Below are positions 1 to 10,014 of a stretch of DNA of 56,270 nt, in pieces. Origin of the DNA: CAYSEW01 sp964430245 (GTDB lineage Bacteria > Bacteroidota > Bacteroidia > Flavobacteriales_D > Parvicellaceae). The first letter of the stretch is position 1. Every line of letters starts with the position of its first letter. Where the stretch lies: positions 1 to 56,270 of the forward strand of contig CAYSEW010000018.1 in NCBI GenBank assembly GCA_964430245.1, written 5' to 3'. The notes under the pieces were generated by a model. The model did no database searches, was not told the DNA's origin, and saw only the letters and a list, made by a program, of their open reading frames with translations. Position numbers and translations under genes: made by a program.

Positions 1-3000
1 TATGCCAACGTGTATGATGATAATGGTTGTTTAGGAATAGATAGTATTACGATATCTCAAGTAAATGGCCCTGTAGTCTCATTAGATACTATCGTTGATG
101 TACTTTGTACTGGAACAGAAGAAGGATCTATATTTATTTCAGTGTCTGGAAATGCTTCTCCTTTTTCATTTGACTGGACAGGTACCATTTCTCCTGATCC
201 TGCACATCAATCCAATGAAGATCTTGATACTTGGTTTGCTGGAACGTATTCTGTTATGGTTACTGACACAAATGGCTGTTTAGATAGTTTAACTGGGCTT
301 ATAATTGACCAGCCCTTTGCTTTAAATACTAACATTGCTACAACAGATGTTCTTTGTAATGGTGATAGCACTGGTAGCATCGACCTAACACTTACTGGAG
401 GAGTAACCCCATATAGTTATGAGTGGACTAACGGAGGTGTTATTATTTCAACATTAGAAGACCCATCTAACCTTCCTGCTGGCACCTATGACCTGTTAGC
501 AACTGATAGTAATAGCTGTACTATTATAGATCAGGCAGTTATCAACGAAAACTCAATTTTAACATTAATTGGTAGCTCTGTAAGTTCAACGTGTGGAAAT
601 TCAAATGGTGAGGTTTCAGTTGTTGCTTCAGGAGGAACAGTAGCAGTAGATTATATATATAACTGGTTTGATATTGGTGCTGGTTATCCTGGTTCTACTA
701 TTGGGACAGGAAATGCAACAGAAACTGGGCTGCCTGCCGGAGCATATCATGTTATTGTTTCAGATGATAATGGTTGTACAGATTCTACTATTGTCACTTT
801 ATCTGATGTTAATGGTCCAGTATTAACCTATGTTTCTACCAATATATTATGTTTTGGTTCTGCCAATGGATCTATAGACCTTACTGTTAACGGAGCAAGC
901 CCGTTTACTTTTTCTTGGGTAGGTCCACCGCCTTTTACTGATCCTGGTACTGAGGACATTAACGGTCTTGATCCCGGAACCTATACCGTTGTTGTTGAAG
1001 ATGATAATGGCTGTATTTCCACTGAAGCTATTGATGTTAATGGCCCTAGTGGTGCTATTCAGGTCAACTCAACTATTACAGACCTAAATTGTTTTAATGA
1101 CGCTAGTGGTGAAATTTCTATTGATATTGTTGGTGGGACACCTCCTTATCAAACTAGCTGGTCAGGACCCAATGGCTTTACTTCATCACTAGAAGACCTT
1201 GTTGCACTAGATTCTGGTCAGTATATATTAGATGTTTTGGATGATAATTTATGCCCTCTAAATGGGGAGCTCTTTGATCTTACCCAACCAGATTCTATTG
1301 TAATAGATACTTCTATCATTGAGCCAACATGTGGTCTAGCAGATGGCCAAATAAGTGTTACTGTTACTGGAGGTACTATTGCGTTTGATTACACCTATGA
1401 CTGGGATGATCTTTCAACTCCTTCTTCAAATATAGGCTTCACGTCTACGATAACAGGTGTGGCCGCAGGAAGTTACCAAATTACAGTTGCTGATGACAAC
1501 AACTGTATTGATAGTATAGTAGTAGCTATTTCTGATTTAACTGGCCCTATTTTATCAGCTGTTACTACTGATGTTGATTGTGTTGGGGATGATGACGGAA
1601 CAATTAATCTTACTATTACTGGCAGTGGGTCTTATGCTATAGACTGGGATAATGACGGGGTTGGAGACAATGATGATACTGAAGATCTAATTGCTTTAGC
1701 TGCTGGTACATACAATGTAATTGTAGAAGACCTAATGACAGGTTGTATAGCATCATTGTCAGTAGATATTAATGTTGCTAATTCTATGGCGATTTCATTT
1801 TTACCAACTAACCTTACCTGTTTTGGCGATAGCACAGGGAGCATTGATGCTACTGTTTCTGGAGGAACACCTTCTTATATCTATGATTGGACACTTGGCG
1901 GATTCACTGTTTCTAATAATGAAGACCCTTCTGGTTTAGCTGCAGGGAACTATTTACTTACTGTTACAGATGACAATGGCTGTGATTATACTGATTCAAT
2001 TGAAGTTTTTGAACCAACAGATCTTGTATTATTAGGCTCATCTATTAATTCTACTTGTGGAAATGCAAATGGAGAGGTCTCTGTTTCTGTTTCAGGAGGG
2101 ACTACCGCAACAGACTATTCTTATTCATGGTTTGATATAGGTTTAGGTTATCCCGGAATAGCTATTGGTGCTAATAATGATACTGTTACAGGGTTATCTT
2201 CTGGATCTTATCATGTTATCGTTACGGATGATAATAGCTGTGTTGATTCTGTTGCTATAGCTGTATCTGATGCAAATGGGCCAATTATTACTATTGATTC
2301 CACCATTGACGTATTGTGTTTTGGAAATACTACAGGTGAGATCTATTTATCAATTTCAGGAAATGGAGGTTTTGGATTCAGCTGGACAGGCCCTCCTTCA
2401 TTTATTGATCCTGGAACTGAAGATTTAACTGGTCTAGAAGCTGGCACCTATTCTGTGGTTGTAACAGATATTAATGGCTGTACTGGCACTGAAAATATTG
2501 ATATTACAAGCCCTTCTGCTGCAATCAATATAAATTCTACAACATCCAATTTATTGTGCTATGGTGATTCTACGGGTTCCATTGATCTTTTAATCACTGG
2601 CGGCACTCCTTTATATTTAACCACATGGTCTGGACCTAATGGATATCTCTCTTCTAATGAAGACATCTCAAACCTTGATACCGGCCAATATATATTAAAT
2701 ATTACTGATTCTAACGGGTGTCAGCTAAATGGAAACACATTTACCATATCTCAACCAGATACACTTTCAATTAATTCAACCATTACTTACCCTACTTGTA
2801 ATGCATCAGATGGGCAAATAACTGTTACTGTAACTGGTGGAACTGTATTTGCAGATTATACATATAACTGGGATGATATTAGTACTCCTGCATTTGGAAT
2901 TGGAAGTTTTGCAACAATTACAGGAATTGGAGCTGGTAATTATGAAGTTACTGTAACCGATGATAACAACTGTACAAATGCTGAAGTTCTTTCAATTACT

Positions 3001-6000
3001 AATGTAAATGCTCCTACCTTATCTGCTAATGTAACTGATGTTGACTGTAATGGAAATTCTACAGGCTCAATTGATTTAACAATAAGTGGTTCAAGCTCAT
3101 ATACCATAGACTGGGACAACGATGGGGTTGGAGATAATGACGACACAGAAGATCTTTCTAGTCTATCTGCTGGAACGTATTCTGTTATTATCAATGACCT
3201 TTCTACAGGATGTATTGCTGCTTTATCTGTAGATGTGATAGAGCCAGGTGTTTTAACTATCTCTGGTATTTCAAATGACCTATTATGCTTTGAGGATTCT
3301 TCTGGTAGTATAGATATAACTATTAGTGGAGGTACATTGCCTTTTACGTATGATTGGGACAATGATGGTACTGGAGATAATGACGACACGGAAGACCTTG
3401 ATAGTCTTTTAGTTGGTAATTACAACCTAATTATTATAGATAGTAACAACTGTAGCACTACATCTTCTTATACAATTATTGAGCCTACTGAAATTACTAT
3501 TTCCGCATTACTCGCTGATAACTTATGTTTTGGGGACACTTCTGGATCTATAGATATAACTGTTCTGGGCGGCAATCCAAACTATTCATTTGAATGGTCG
3601 GACACTTCTGGTTTAATTAGCACAACGGAGGATCTTTCTGCCCTTGTAAATAACATTTACTCTCTTACAGTTACTGATGATAGTACTTGTACTAAAGACA
3701 CCTCTTTTTCTATCACATCACCTTCAGAAATCACAATGAATGTAACAGTAACTAATTCAAATTGTGCATTCTCCGATGGTACTGCGTCTGCTAATGTTTC
3801 TGGCGGTACACTTATCAACCCTGATTATATTTATGATTGGGACAATGATGGTACTGGAGATAATGATGATTTAAGCTCTATTAATTCTCTATCTTCTGGA
3901 AATTACACACTAATTGTTTACGATGATAATGGGTGTCAAGCTGATACTACTGTTGCTATTAATATTATAAATGGCCCTACTATTACTATAGATTCAACCA
4001 TTGATGTTAGCTGTAATGGAGGTAATGACGGAGCAATTTATACAGCTGTTGTGGGGGGAACCTTACCCTATAACTATATATGGAATCCCGGTATCAATCA
4101 ACAATCAGAAGATATAACAGGCTTAGCTGCTGGTATTTACTACTTAGAACTAATTGACGGAATAGGCTGTGTTTCTTATGATACCGTTACCATCAATGAA
4201 CCTACACTAATTTCTTACAGCTACTCTTCAAATAATGCTAATTGTAATTTATGTGATGGTACTGCAACTATTACTGCATCAGGGGGAACTTCAGCTGGAA
4301 CTTATAATTATTTATGGTCTTCGGGAGATGTTGGCAGCTCAAGCGATTCCTTGTGTTCGGGAATTTATTCTGTTGATATTTCTGATGATCTAGGGTGCTC
4401 AATTACAGCCTTTATTGGTGTTGATGATAGCAGCGGTCCATTAGGTGAAACTTTCGTAGCTACCGATCCTTCCTGTTATGGTTCAAATGATGGGTCAATT
4501 ATTGTGTCTGCGAATGGTGGTGTTGCTCCTTATAGCTATTATTGGCTTCATGACGCATCAAGCAATAATAATGTTAGCGGTTTAGTTGCTGGAAATTATT
4601 TTGTTGAAATGACAGATGCAACTGGATGTACAAAAGTGGCTGAAATAGCATTGACTAATCCAGCTGAAATCACCTTAATCCCAATGATTTCACCGTCTAA
4701 TTGTGGAGCTAATGATGGGCAAATTGATTTAATTGCTAATGGAGGCAGTGGTAGCTTCTCTTATCTATGGTCTAATTCATCCACTAATTCATTAATCAAC
4801 AATTTAAATGCAGGTGTATATAGTGTTACTGTCACTGATGCAAATAACTGCGAACAAACTGGCTCTTATTCATTGTCTGACTTCAATAATTTAGGTTTAT
4901 CGCTTTCGCCAAATAGTGTAAGCTGTTTTGGGTCATCTGATGGACTAATTACAAGTACTATTACAGGCGCTGTTGGGGCCTTAAATTATAATTGGCTAGA
5001 CAATAACGGCAACACATTAGGTGTCAATAGCTCTGATATTTCCAACATTAGTGCCGGTCTATATTATCTTGAGCTTACAGACCTAGCAACTGGCTGTACT
5101 CAATACGAATCTACATCTATTACCGAACCATTAAACCTATTTATTAGTATTCCTAATATTCTGACAAGTTCATGTAATATTGCATGTGATGGAGCTGCTA
5201 CTGTGGTAGTGTCAGGTGGGCAATTGCCATATAGTTTTGATTGGTCTAATGGAGAATCATCAATAACAGCTTCCTCATTATGTGTTGGTCCATCAACTGT
5301 AACCGTAACTGATAATAACGGTTGTACCATACAAGAGACTATAAATATTATTCCTAATAATACGCTTTCAAGTAATTATTCAGTTGTTGATGCAGCTTGT
5401 GGCTCATGTGATGGCCAAGCTTCTGTTGCTCCTAGTGGTGGTAGTGGAAATTATACAATTACTTGGTTTGATGGGACTAATGGAAATAGTCATGCTAATT
5501 TATGCGCTGGTGTTTATGGTTATGAAATCATAGACAACAATGGCTGTAGTGTTTCAACTTCTATTACAGTAAATAATTCGGGTGCCCCTAATAATGCTAC
5601 GGTTAATGTAAATAATGTTACTTGTTATAATGGAACTAATGGTTCTGCTTCTGTTATTCCAAGCGGAGGAACGCCCCCTTACAACTATTTCTGGGTGCCA
5701 ACTGGTCATAACACCAATATAATTTCAGGTCTTGAAGCGGGAACTTATCATTTAGAAATTGAAGATGCTAATGGTTGTATACAGGTAGTTCCTGTGACTA
5801 TTGATCAACCTAATCCTATTAACATTCAATCTGTGATCTATGATGCAAACTGCGGTAATTCTGATGGAAGCGTATCTCTTATACTTAGTGATGGCGCATC
5901 GCCTTATTCTGTTTCATGGGATGGTCCGGGAGGCTTTAACAGTACTGGTTTAGCTATTAACGGAATTAATGCAGGAAATTATAATGCGTACATACAAGAT

Positions 6001-7515
6001 GTGAATGGGTGCGTTGACACAAGTGCAATTTCAGTAAATGAAATAAATAATGCAGATATTTCACTAAATATCACACATACTACATGTTATAATTCTTGTG
6101 ACGGTGAAGTAATTGCCTCACTAACCAATGGCTCTGGTAATTATAATTATAATTGGAGTAACGGAGGCAACAATAGTACTAATACAGGGTTATGTGCTGG
6201 TCTATACAGTGTGGTAATTTCGGATATTACTAGTGGCTGTATATCATCATCCTACTTTGTAATTAACAGCCCTGATTCGATTTCATTAAGTCTCCCTTTC
6301 ACTACACCTTCTTCATGTAATGATTCCTGTAATGCAGAAGCGTCAATTATACCATCAGGAGGAACTGTGTCATTTACTTACAATTGGAGCCCTTCTGCTG
6401 GTACATCAATTTATGAAAGTGGTCTATGTGCAGGAAATCAAACTGTTATAGTTACTGATAATAATAATTGTACAGCCGTACAAAATATCGTTATTTTAGA
6501 GCCTGACCCTATTGCTGTTTCTATTGATAATATTACCAATGCGTTTTGTTCGACTAACCCAGATGGTTCAATAGACATTAGTGTAAGTGGTGGCGATGGG
6601 TCTTATAATTATTCTTGGTCTACCATTCCTGCTTCCTCTTTTAGCTCCACCAATGAGGATGTTTCCAATTTATTACCCACTACTTATGTTGTTTCTATTT
6701 TAGATGATAACAATTGTCCTGGTTCTGATACTATGTTAGTAGATGCGACTAATGTGCTAATAGCAGACGCAGGACTTGATACTGCTTTTTGTATGGATGG
6801 CTGTATTGTAATTACTGGTACAGGGACTGGCACATCAACATTTACACTTGAATGGCTAGACACATTAAACAATGTTGTTTCTTCTGCTGATACCCTCGAA
6901 ATATGTTCATCTGATCCTTCAATTACCAACTTTATATTACATATAAGTGATCAAAACTGTAATGATTATGATACAATATCTGTTTTAGTTAATGAGCTAC
7001 CAGTAGTTGATGCTGGATTAGATATTATTGAGCTATATGGAGATATCGTAAATCTTGGCGGTAACCCAACAGGCCCAACAGGTGCATCATATAGCTGGGC
7101 ACCCTTATCTAATTTTATTTCTTTAAGTGATTCTATAGCTTCAAATCCTGAAATTGAATTACTGACAGAACAAGAATATATAGTATATGTAACTGATACT
7201 AATGGCTGTATTTCTAATGATAATATTCTTGTTACACCTATACCTGAAATTTATTTCCCCACTGGGTTTACACCTAATGGAGATGGTGTAAATGAAGATT
7301 GGCAAATTGACCGAATAGAAGACTTCCCAGATTGTGTTGTGGAAATATACAATCGTTGGGGTGAATTGTTATTTAGGTCAATTGGTTACAATCAAAGATG
7401 GGATGGAATCTATAAAAATAAACCACTCCCTGTTGGAACTTATTATTACGTAATTGAGTTAAATCATCCTAAGTTCCCTAACCCATACACTGGGCCAATA
7501 ACAATTATGAGGTAA
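1..7515 (+). CDS. Giant SprB-repeat surface protein, T9SS cargo (5' partial)
   Basis: The reading frame is open from base 1, so the start lies outside the window; 2504 codons are visible. The visible part is an array of about 28 repeats of roughly 70-90 residues. Each has an early Cys (C-x4/5-DG/TG-S-I), an SGGT-PY-Y-W core, an AG-Y-V strand and a closing D-NGC. These are SprB-type Ig-like repeats, known from the gliding adhesin SprB of Flavobacterium. The last 90 or so residues (from about 2414) form the gliding motility-associated C-terminal domain: FPTGFTPNGDGVNE, then IYNRWGELLF, then PVGTYYYVIEL. This is a type B T9SS sorting signal. A PorP/SprF gene starts one base after the stop codon, the usual partner arrangement. 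I infer a secreted, surface-anchored adhesin. The ligand is unknown, and repeat-protein family members also serve non-gliding roles. Confidence 0.93.
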   Translation, partial: YANVYDDNGCLGIDSITISQVNGPVVSLDTIVDVLCTGTEEGSIFISVSGNASPFSFDWTGTISPDPAHQSNEDLDTWFAGTYSVMVTDTNGCLDSLTGLIIDQPFALNTNIATTDVLCNGDSTGSIDLTLTGGVTPYSYEWTNGGVIISTLEDPSNLPAGTYDLLATDSNSCTIIDQAVINENSILTLIGSSVSSTCGNSNGEVSVVASGGTVAVDYIYNWFDIGAGYPGSTIGTGNATETGLPAGAYHVIVSDDNGCTDSTIVTLSDVNGPVLTYVSTNILCFGSANGSIDLTVNGASPFTFSWVGPPPFTDPGTEDINGLDPGTYTVVVEDDNGCISTEAIDVNGPSGAIQVNSTITDLNCFNDASGEISIDIVGGTPPYQTSWSGPNGFTSSLEDLVALDSGQYILDVLDDNLCPLNGELFDLTQPDSIVIDTSIIEPTCGLADGQISVTVTGGTIAFDYTYDWDDLSTPSSNIGFTSTITGVAAGSYQITVADDNNCIDSIVVAISDLTGPILSAVTTDVDCVGDDDGTINLTITGSGSYAIDWDNDGVGDNDDTEDLIALAAGTYNVIVEDLMTGCIASLSVDINVANSMAISFLPTNLTCFGDSTGSIDATVSGGTPSYIYDWTLGGFTVSNNEDPSGLAAGNYLLTVTDDNGCDYTDSIEVFEPTDLVLLGSSINSTCGNANGEVSVSVSGGTTATDYSYSWFDIGLGYPGIAIGANNDTVTGLSSGSYHVIVTDDNSCVDSVAIAVSDANGPIITIDSTIDVLCFGNTTGEIYLSISGNGGFGFSWTGPPSFIDPGTEDLTGLEAGTYSVVVTDINGCTGTENIDITSPSAAININSTTSNLLCYGDSTGSIDLLITGGTPLYLTTWSGPNGYLSSNEDISNLDTGQYILNITDSNGCQLNGNTFTISQPDTLSINSTITYPTCNASDGQITVTVTGGTVFADYTYNWDDISTPAFGIGSFATITGIGAGNYEVTVTDDNNCTNAEVLSITNVNAPTLSANVTDVDCNGNSTGSIDLTISGSSSYTIDWDNDGVGDNDDTEDLSSLSAGTYSVIINDLSTGCIAALSVDVIEPGVLTISGISNDLLCFEDSSGSIDITISGGTLPFTYDWDNDGTGDNDDTEDLDSLLVGNYNLIIIDSNNCSTTSSYTIIEPTEITISALLADNLCFGDTSGSIDITVLGGNPNYSFEWSDTSGLISTTEDLSALVNNIYSLTVTDDSTCTKDTSFSITSPSEITMNVTVTNSNCAFSDGTASANVSGGTLINPDYIYDWDNDGTGDNDDLSSINSLSSGNYTLIVYDDNGCQADTTVAINIINGPTITIDSTIDVSCNGGNDGAIYTAVVGGTLPYNYIWNPGINQQSEDITGLAAGIYYLELIDGIGCVSYDTVTINEPTLISYSYSSNNANCNLCDGTATITASGGTSAGTYNYLWSSGDVGSSSDSLCSGIYSVDISDDLGCSITAFIGVDDSSGPLGETFVATDPSCYGSNDGSIIVSANGGVAPYSYYWLHDASSNNNVSGLVAGNYFVEMTDATGCTKVAEIALTNPAEITLIPMISPSNCGANDGQIDLIANGGSGSFSYLWSNSSTNSLINNLNAGVYSVTVTDANNCEQTGSYSLSDFNNLGLSLSPNSVSCFGSSDGLITSTITGAVGALNYNWLDNNGNTLGVNSSDISNISAGLYYLELTDLATGCTQYESTSITEPLNLFISIPNILTSSCNIACDGAATVVVSGGQLPYSFDWSNGESSITASSLCVGPSTVTVTDNNGCTIQETINIIPNNTLSSNYSVVDAACGSCDGQASVAPSGGSGNYTITWFDGTNGNSHANLCAGVYGYEIIDNNGCSVSTSITVNNSGAPNNATVNVNNVTCYNGTNGSASVIPSGGTPPYNYFWVPTGHNTNIISGLEAGTYHLEIEDANGCIQVVPVTIDQPNPINIQSVIYDANCGNSDGSVSLILSDGASPYSVSWDGPGGFNSTGLAINGINAGNYNAYIQDVNGCVDTSAISVNEINNADISLNITHTTCYNSCDGEVIASLTNGSGNYNYNWSNGGNNSTNTGLCAGLYSVVISDITSGCISSSYFVINSPDSISLSLPFTTPSSCNDSCNAEASIIPSGGTVSFTYNWSPSAGTSIYESGLCAGNQTVIVTDNNNCTAVQNIVILEPDPIAVSIDNITNAFCSTNPDGSIDISVSGGDGSYNYSWSTIPASSFSSTNEDVSNLLPTTYVVSILDDNNCPGSDTMLVDATNVLIADAGLDTAFCMDGCIVITGTGTGTSTFTLEWLDTLNNVVSSADTLEICSSDPSITNFILHISDQNCNDYDTISVLVNELPVVDAGLDIIELYGDIVNLGGNPTGPTGASYSWAPLSNFISLSDSIASNPEIELLTEQEYIVYVTDTNGCISNDNILVTPIPEIYFPTGFTPNGDGVNEDWQIDRIEDFPDCVVEIYNRWGELLFRSIGYNQRWDGIYKNKPLPVGTYYYVIELNHPKFPNPYTGPITIMR
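355..1818 (+). repeat. Six-repeat block A of SprB-like array (first copy)
   Basis: A block of 1464 nt (488 codons) runs from the first Cys codon of the repeat CNGDSTGSI to just before the equivalent Cys of CFGDSTGSI at 1819. Its six repeats match, in order, the six repeats of block B. For example, STCGNSNGEV with WFDIGAGYPG (near 592-700) matches STCGNANGEV with WFDIGLGYPG, and DVDC at 1579 matches DVDC at 3046. The offset stays at 1464-1467 nt across the block. Confidence 0.85.
1819..3285 (+). repeat. Six-repeat block B of SprB-like array (second copy)
   Basis: The second copy of the six-repeat block is 1467 nt long and is directly adjacent to block A. It ends where repeat CFEDSSGSI starts at 3286. 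Diagnostic pairs with block A are GPPSFIDPGTED, TWSGPNGYLSS, YNWDDISTPA and DWDNDGVGDNDD. The copies differ by many substitutions but have almost no length change, so the duplication is old or under selection for repeat register. Confidence 0.85.
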
Positions 7516-7516
7516 T

Positions 7517-8449
7517 ATGATAAATAATTTAAAATATCGTTTTCTTTTTCTATTGTCCTTTGGTTTTATTTATAATCAGATGTATGCTCAGCAATTGCCT
7601 TTTTATAGTCAGTATTTGTTGAATGACTACGCCTATAATCCATCAATAGCAGGTGCAAGACCTTATTTTGATGTTAAGTCAAATCATAGATACCAATGGG
7701 TGGGAATCACTGATTCTCCTAGAACTTATACGCTTTCTATCAACGGGCCCACTAAAAACAGAAAAATGGGATTGGGTGGCTTCTTATATACAGATCATGT
7801 AGGGCCTACTAGAAGAACTGGATTTCAATTTTCATATGCTTATCACTTTAATATGAGTGATAAAATAAGGCTATCACTTTCTTTAAGTGCTGGATTAATT
7901 GAATGGAAATTAGATGCCCATAAGATTACACTATATGACCCTAGTGATCAGGTAATTGTTAATAGTGTTATGAGGGCTATTGCGCCTGATGCAAAGTTTG
8001 GATTTCTTCTCTACCATGATAACTGGTTTTTTGGAGGTGCTGCGCCTAACTTAATAAGAAGTAAATTGAATTTTTCAAATAGTATAAATACCGGCTTAAG
8101 TAGGCTTGAAAACCATTTTTATCTTCATGGTGGTTATACTTTTGACCTTTCTGAGGACCTAGTTATAGAGCCTTCATTTATGGTGAAATTTGTGTCTCCT
8201 GCCCCAATTCAATTGGATTTAATGTCACGTATTGTTTGGAAAAAACAATTATGGCTAGGGGTCGCATATAGGACTATGGATGCAGCTTCAGCAATGATTG
8301 GGTATGTCTTTAAGCAAAACCTTCTACTGGGTTATTCTTATGACTTCACTACTTCTAATTTAAGGAACTACAGTTCTGGTACTCATGAATTAATGATCGG
8401 AGTACGTTTTGTTAGGAATCAAACTTTTGAACTGCCAAGTACGGATTGA
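7517..8449 (+). CDS. PorP/SprF family type IX secretion system membrane protein
   Basis: A 310-residue protein with a signal peptide (hydrophobic residues 8-19, likely cleavage after MYA at about 24). The mature N terminus QQLPFYSQYLLNDYAYNPSIAGA is the family hallmark, and the rest alternates short amphipathic strands as expected of an outer-membrane beta-barrel. Family members such as SprF are needed for surface display of their neighbouring SprB-type adhesin. The ATG lies one base after the stop codon of the adhesin, so the two are surely co-transcribed. Its 3' end overlaps the convergent O-antigen ligase gene by 31 bases. A role as partner of the upstream giant protein is inferred from family knowledge and position. 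Confidence 0.93.
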   Translation: MINNLKYRFLFLLSFGFIYNQMYAQQLPFYSQYLLNDYAYNPSIAGARPYFDVKSNHRYQWVGITDSPRTYTLSINGPTKNRKMGLGGFLYTDHVGPTRRTGFQFSYAYHFNMSDKIRLSLSLSAGLIEWKLDAHKITLYDPSDQVIVNSVMRAIAPDAKFGFLLYHDNWFFGGAAPNLIRSKLNFSNSINTGLSRLENHFYLHGGYTFDLSEDLVIEPSFMVKFVSPAPIQLDLMSRIVWKKQLWLGVAYRTMDAASAMIGYVFKQNLLLGYSYDFTTSNLRNYSSGTHELMIGVRFVRNQTFELPSTD

Positions 8450-10005
8450 TCTTTCTTTTCAATTGCAAATAATAAGATGCTGTTAATAACTATAAAAATA
8501 GTTACACCCGCCTGCCTATTGAGCATATCATCAGATATAAAGCCCGCCAATATTATTATACTAAATGCCATATATAATGGTCTGAATTCCTTTTTGAGTA
8601 ATCTAACAGGGTATATTAACGCTAGTATAAAGAGCAAAAAACCTATAGCTCCAAATGTGATCAATAATGACAAAAATTGATTATGTACTCCCTTTTTTTT
8701 GGTTTTTTCATCAAAGTCTTGAGGGATAAATTCATATTGATCCATGATTGCTTTTTTCACACCTCCAGGCCCAACCCCAAGCCAAAAGTTCTTTTTTAAA
8801 GCCATAATTCCCGCTTTAAAAAAAATGATTCTTTGCGAAACTGAATGATTATTTGCCTGTCCTTTATCAAAAAATAATTGAACCTCTAATAATATCTCCC
8901 TTATACGGCTTTCATATCCGTTATATTTTACAACAGATGTTACACCGTCTTCAATATTTTTGATGTCCTGTTTTGTTAATTTAGAAAACCCCAATGAATC
9001 TTTTTTTAACCCTTTTGAAGCTAAATACCTATAAAAAGTGAATTTTAATTGTTGCCCTTTTTTATCTGTACTATCGAAATAATATGTGCTAGCTGAATTC
9101 CATGAGCTTCTACATTCATTTTCTGCAATGTTTATATAAACATAATTGCCATTTTCAATTATAGGATTATTGATATTATGAATATATTTTTCGCCATTGA
9201 TTGACTTTTTATCCAAGTTTGATAGATCACTTTTATCCTTTATTTGATAATAATCAACTACTATATAGCATGTGTAAATTCCAATTATTAGTAAAACTAT
9301 TCCCCACAAAAAACCTATATATAGATTCGCCCTTATAAAGCTTTTTTTAGTAGCTATTAACATAATGGAAATAGCAGCTAAACAAGCCAAAATTCCTGTC
9401 ATTGATGGTATTAATAATAACATTATGCCCATCCAACAAATAAAAATTGTTAGCCATTTTTTTTCTTTTACATTACTATATAAAATTAGGTATAAGGCAA
9501 TTATTATTGAAATAGCTATGAGTAATGAATATCTTATATGATGCATTGTTCTTGACAACTCTCTAAAGTCTCCTGTACTCTCTTTTGGAGGAAGAACCTC
9601 TAAGTAAATCATTAAGCTAATTAAGCTACTAAGTACTAAACCCGAGAAAAATGTTATTACTAGAATCTTTAATTCTCTTTTATTAAAACTACTTGATGTG
9701 CCAACAACTATTGGTAAACTTAATAGAGGGAGCTTTATTAATAATTCTTTGAACGCATTATTATAATTGTTTGATTGAATCAGCCAAATAACATATAAAA
9801 TGAATGTGAAAGACAAGACAACTGGTCCCCATTTTAATTTCTTTAGCCTAATGTATTTTTCTTCACCCCCTCCTTCTAATAACCAATTAATTGAAATTCC
9901 TATGGTTCCTATGCTCATGAAGATTTTCCCCATAGAAAGCCCAAACAATAAAATGATTATAAAAAATAAATAAATTGTTCTGTGAGGTATGTATTTTTCT
10001 AACAA
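8419..10005 (-). CDS. O-antigen ligase-like (Wzy_C/WaaL superfamily) membrane protein
   Basis: A 528-residue polytopic membrane protein with about ten hydrophobic segments. The C-terminal part carries the Wzy_C signature: GVGPGGVKKAI followed by HNQFLSLLITFGAIGFLLF and a final helix. Between membrane segments lies a large hydrophilic loop (about residues 245-385) with SSWN, DSTDKKGQQLKF and YLASKGLKKD, a subfamily feature I associate with Bacteroidota members. The superfamily joins polysaccharide to lipid A or to proteins, or polymerises it, in the periplasm. The substrate cannot be told from sequence. It is last in the hemD-rnpA-S41 operon, 9 bases after the S41 gene, and overlaps the convergent PorP gene. 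A glycosyl polymerase or protein glycan ligase role is equally possible. Confidence 0.82.
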   Translation of the reverse strand: MLEKYIPHRTIYLFFIIILLFGLSMGKIFMSIGTIGISINWLLEGGGEEKYIRLKKLKWGPVVLSFTFILYVIWLIQSNNYNNAFKELLIKLPLLSLPIVVGTSSSFNKRELKILVITFFSGLVLSSLISLMIYLEVLPPKESTGDFRELSRTMHHIRYSLLIAISIIIALYLILYSNVKEKKWLTIFICWMGIMLLLIPSMTGILACLAAISIMLIATKKSFIRANLYIGFLWGIVLLIIGIYTCYIVVDYYQIKDKSDLSNLDKKSINGEKYIHNINNPIIENGNYVYINIAENECRSSWNSASTYYFDSTDKKGQQLKFTFYRYLASKGLKKDSLGFSKLTKQDIKNIEDGVTSVVKYNGYESRIREILLEVQLFFDKGQANNHSVSQRIIFFKAGIMALKKNFWLGVGPGGVKKAIMDQYEFIPQDFDEKTKKKGVHNQFLSLLITFGAIGFLLFILALIYPVRLLKKEFRPLYMAFSIIILAGFISDDMLNRQAGVTIFIVINSILLFAIEKKDQSVLGSSKV

Positions 10006-10014
10006 AACGTTTTA

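Noticed and set aside
2940..3389. Long antisense open frame within the SprB-like gene
   Set aside because: Repeated Ser, Asp and Gly codons create open frames on the other strand; similar antisense frames recur in other repeats of the same gene.
1..7515. CRISPR array or satellite DNA in the repeat-rich left end
   Set aside because: The repeats are coding, degenerate, about 225 nt long and keep one frame with a T9SS domain at the end, so they are protein repeats.
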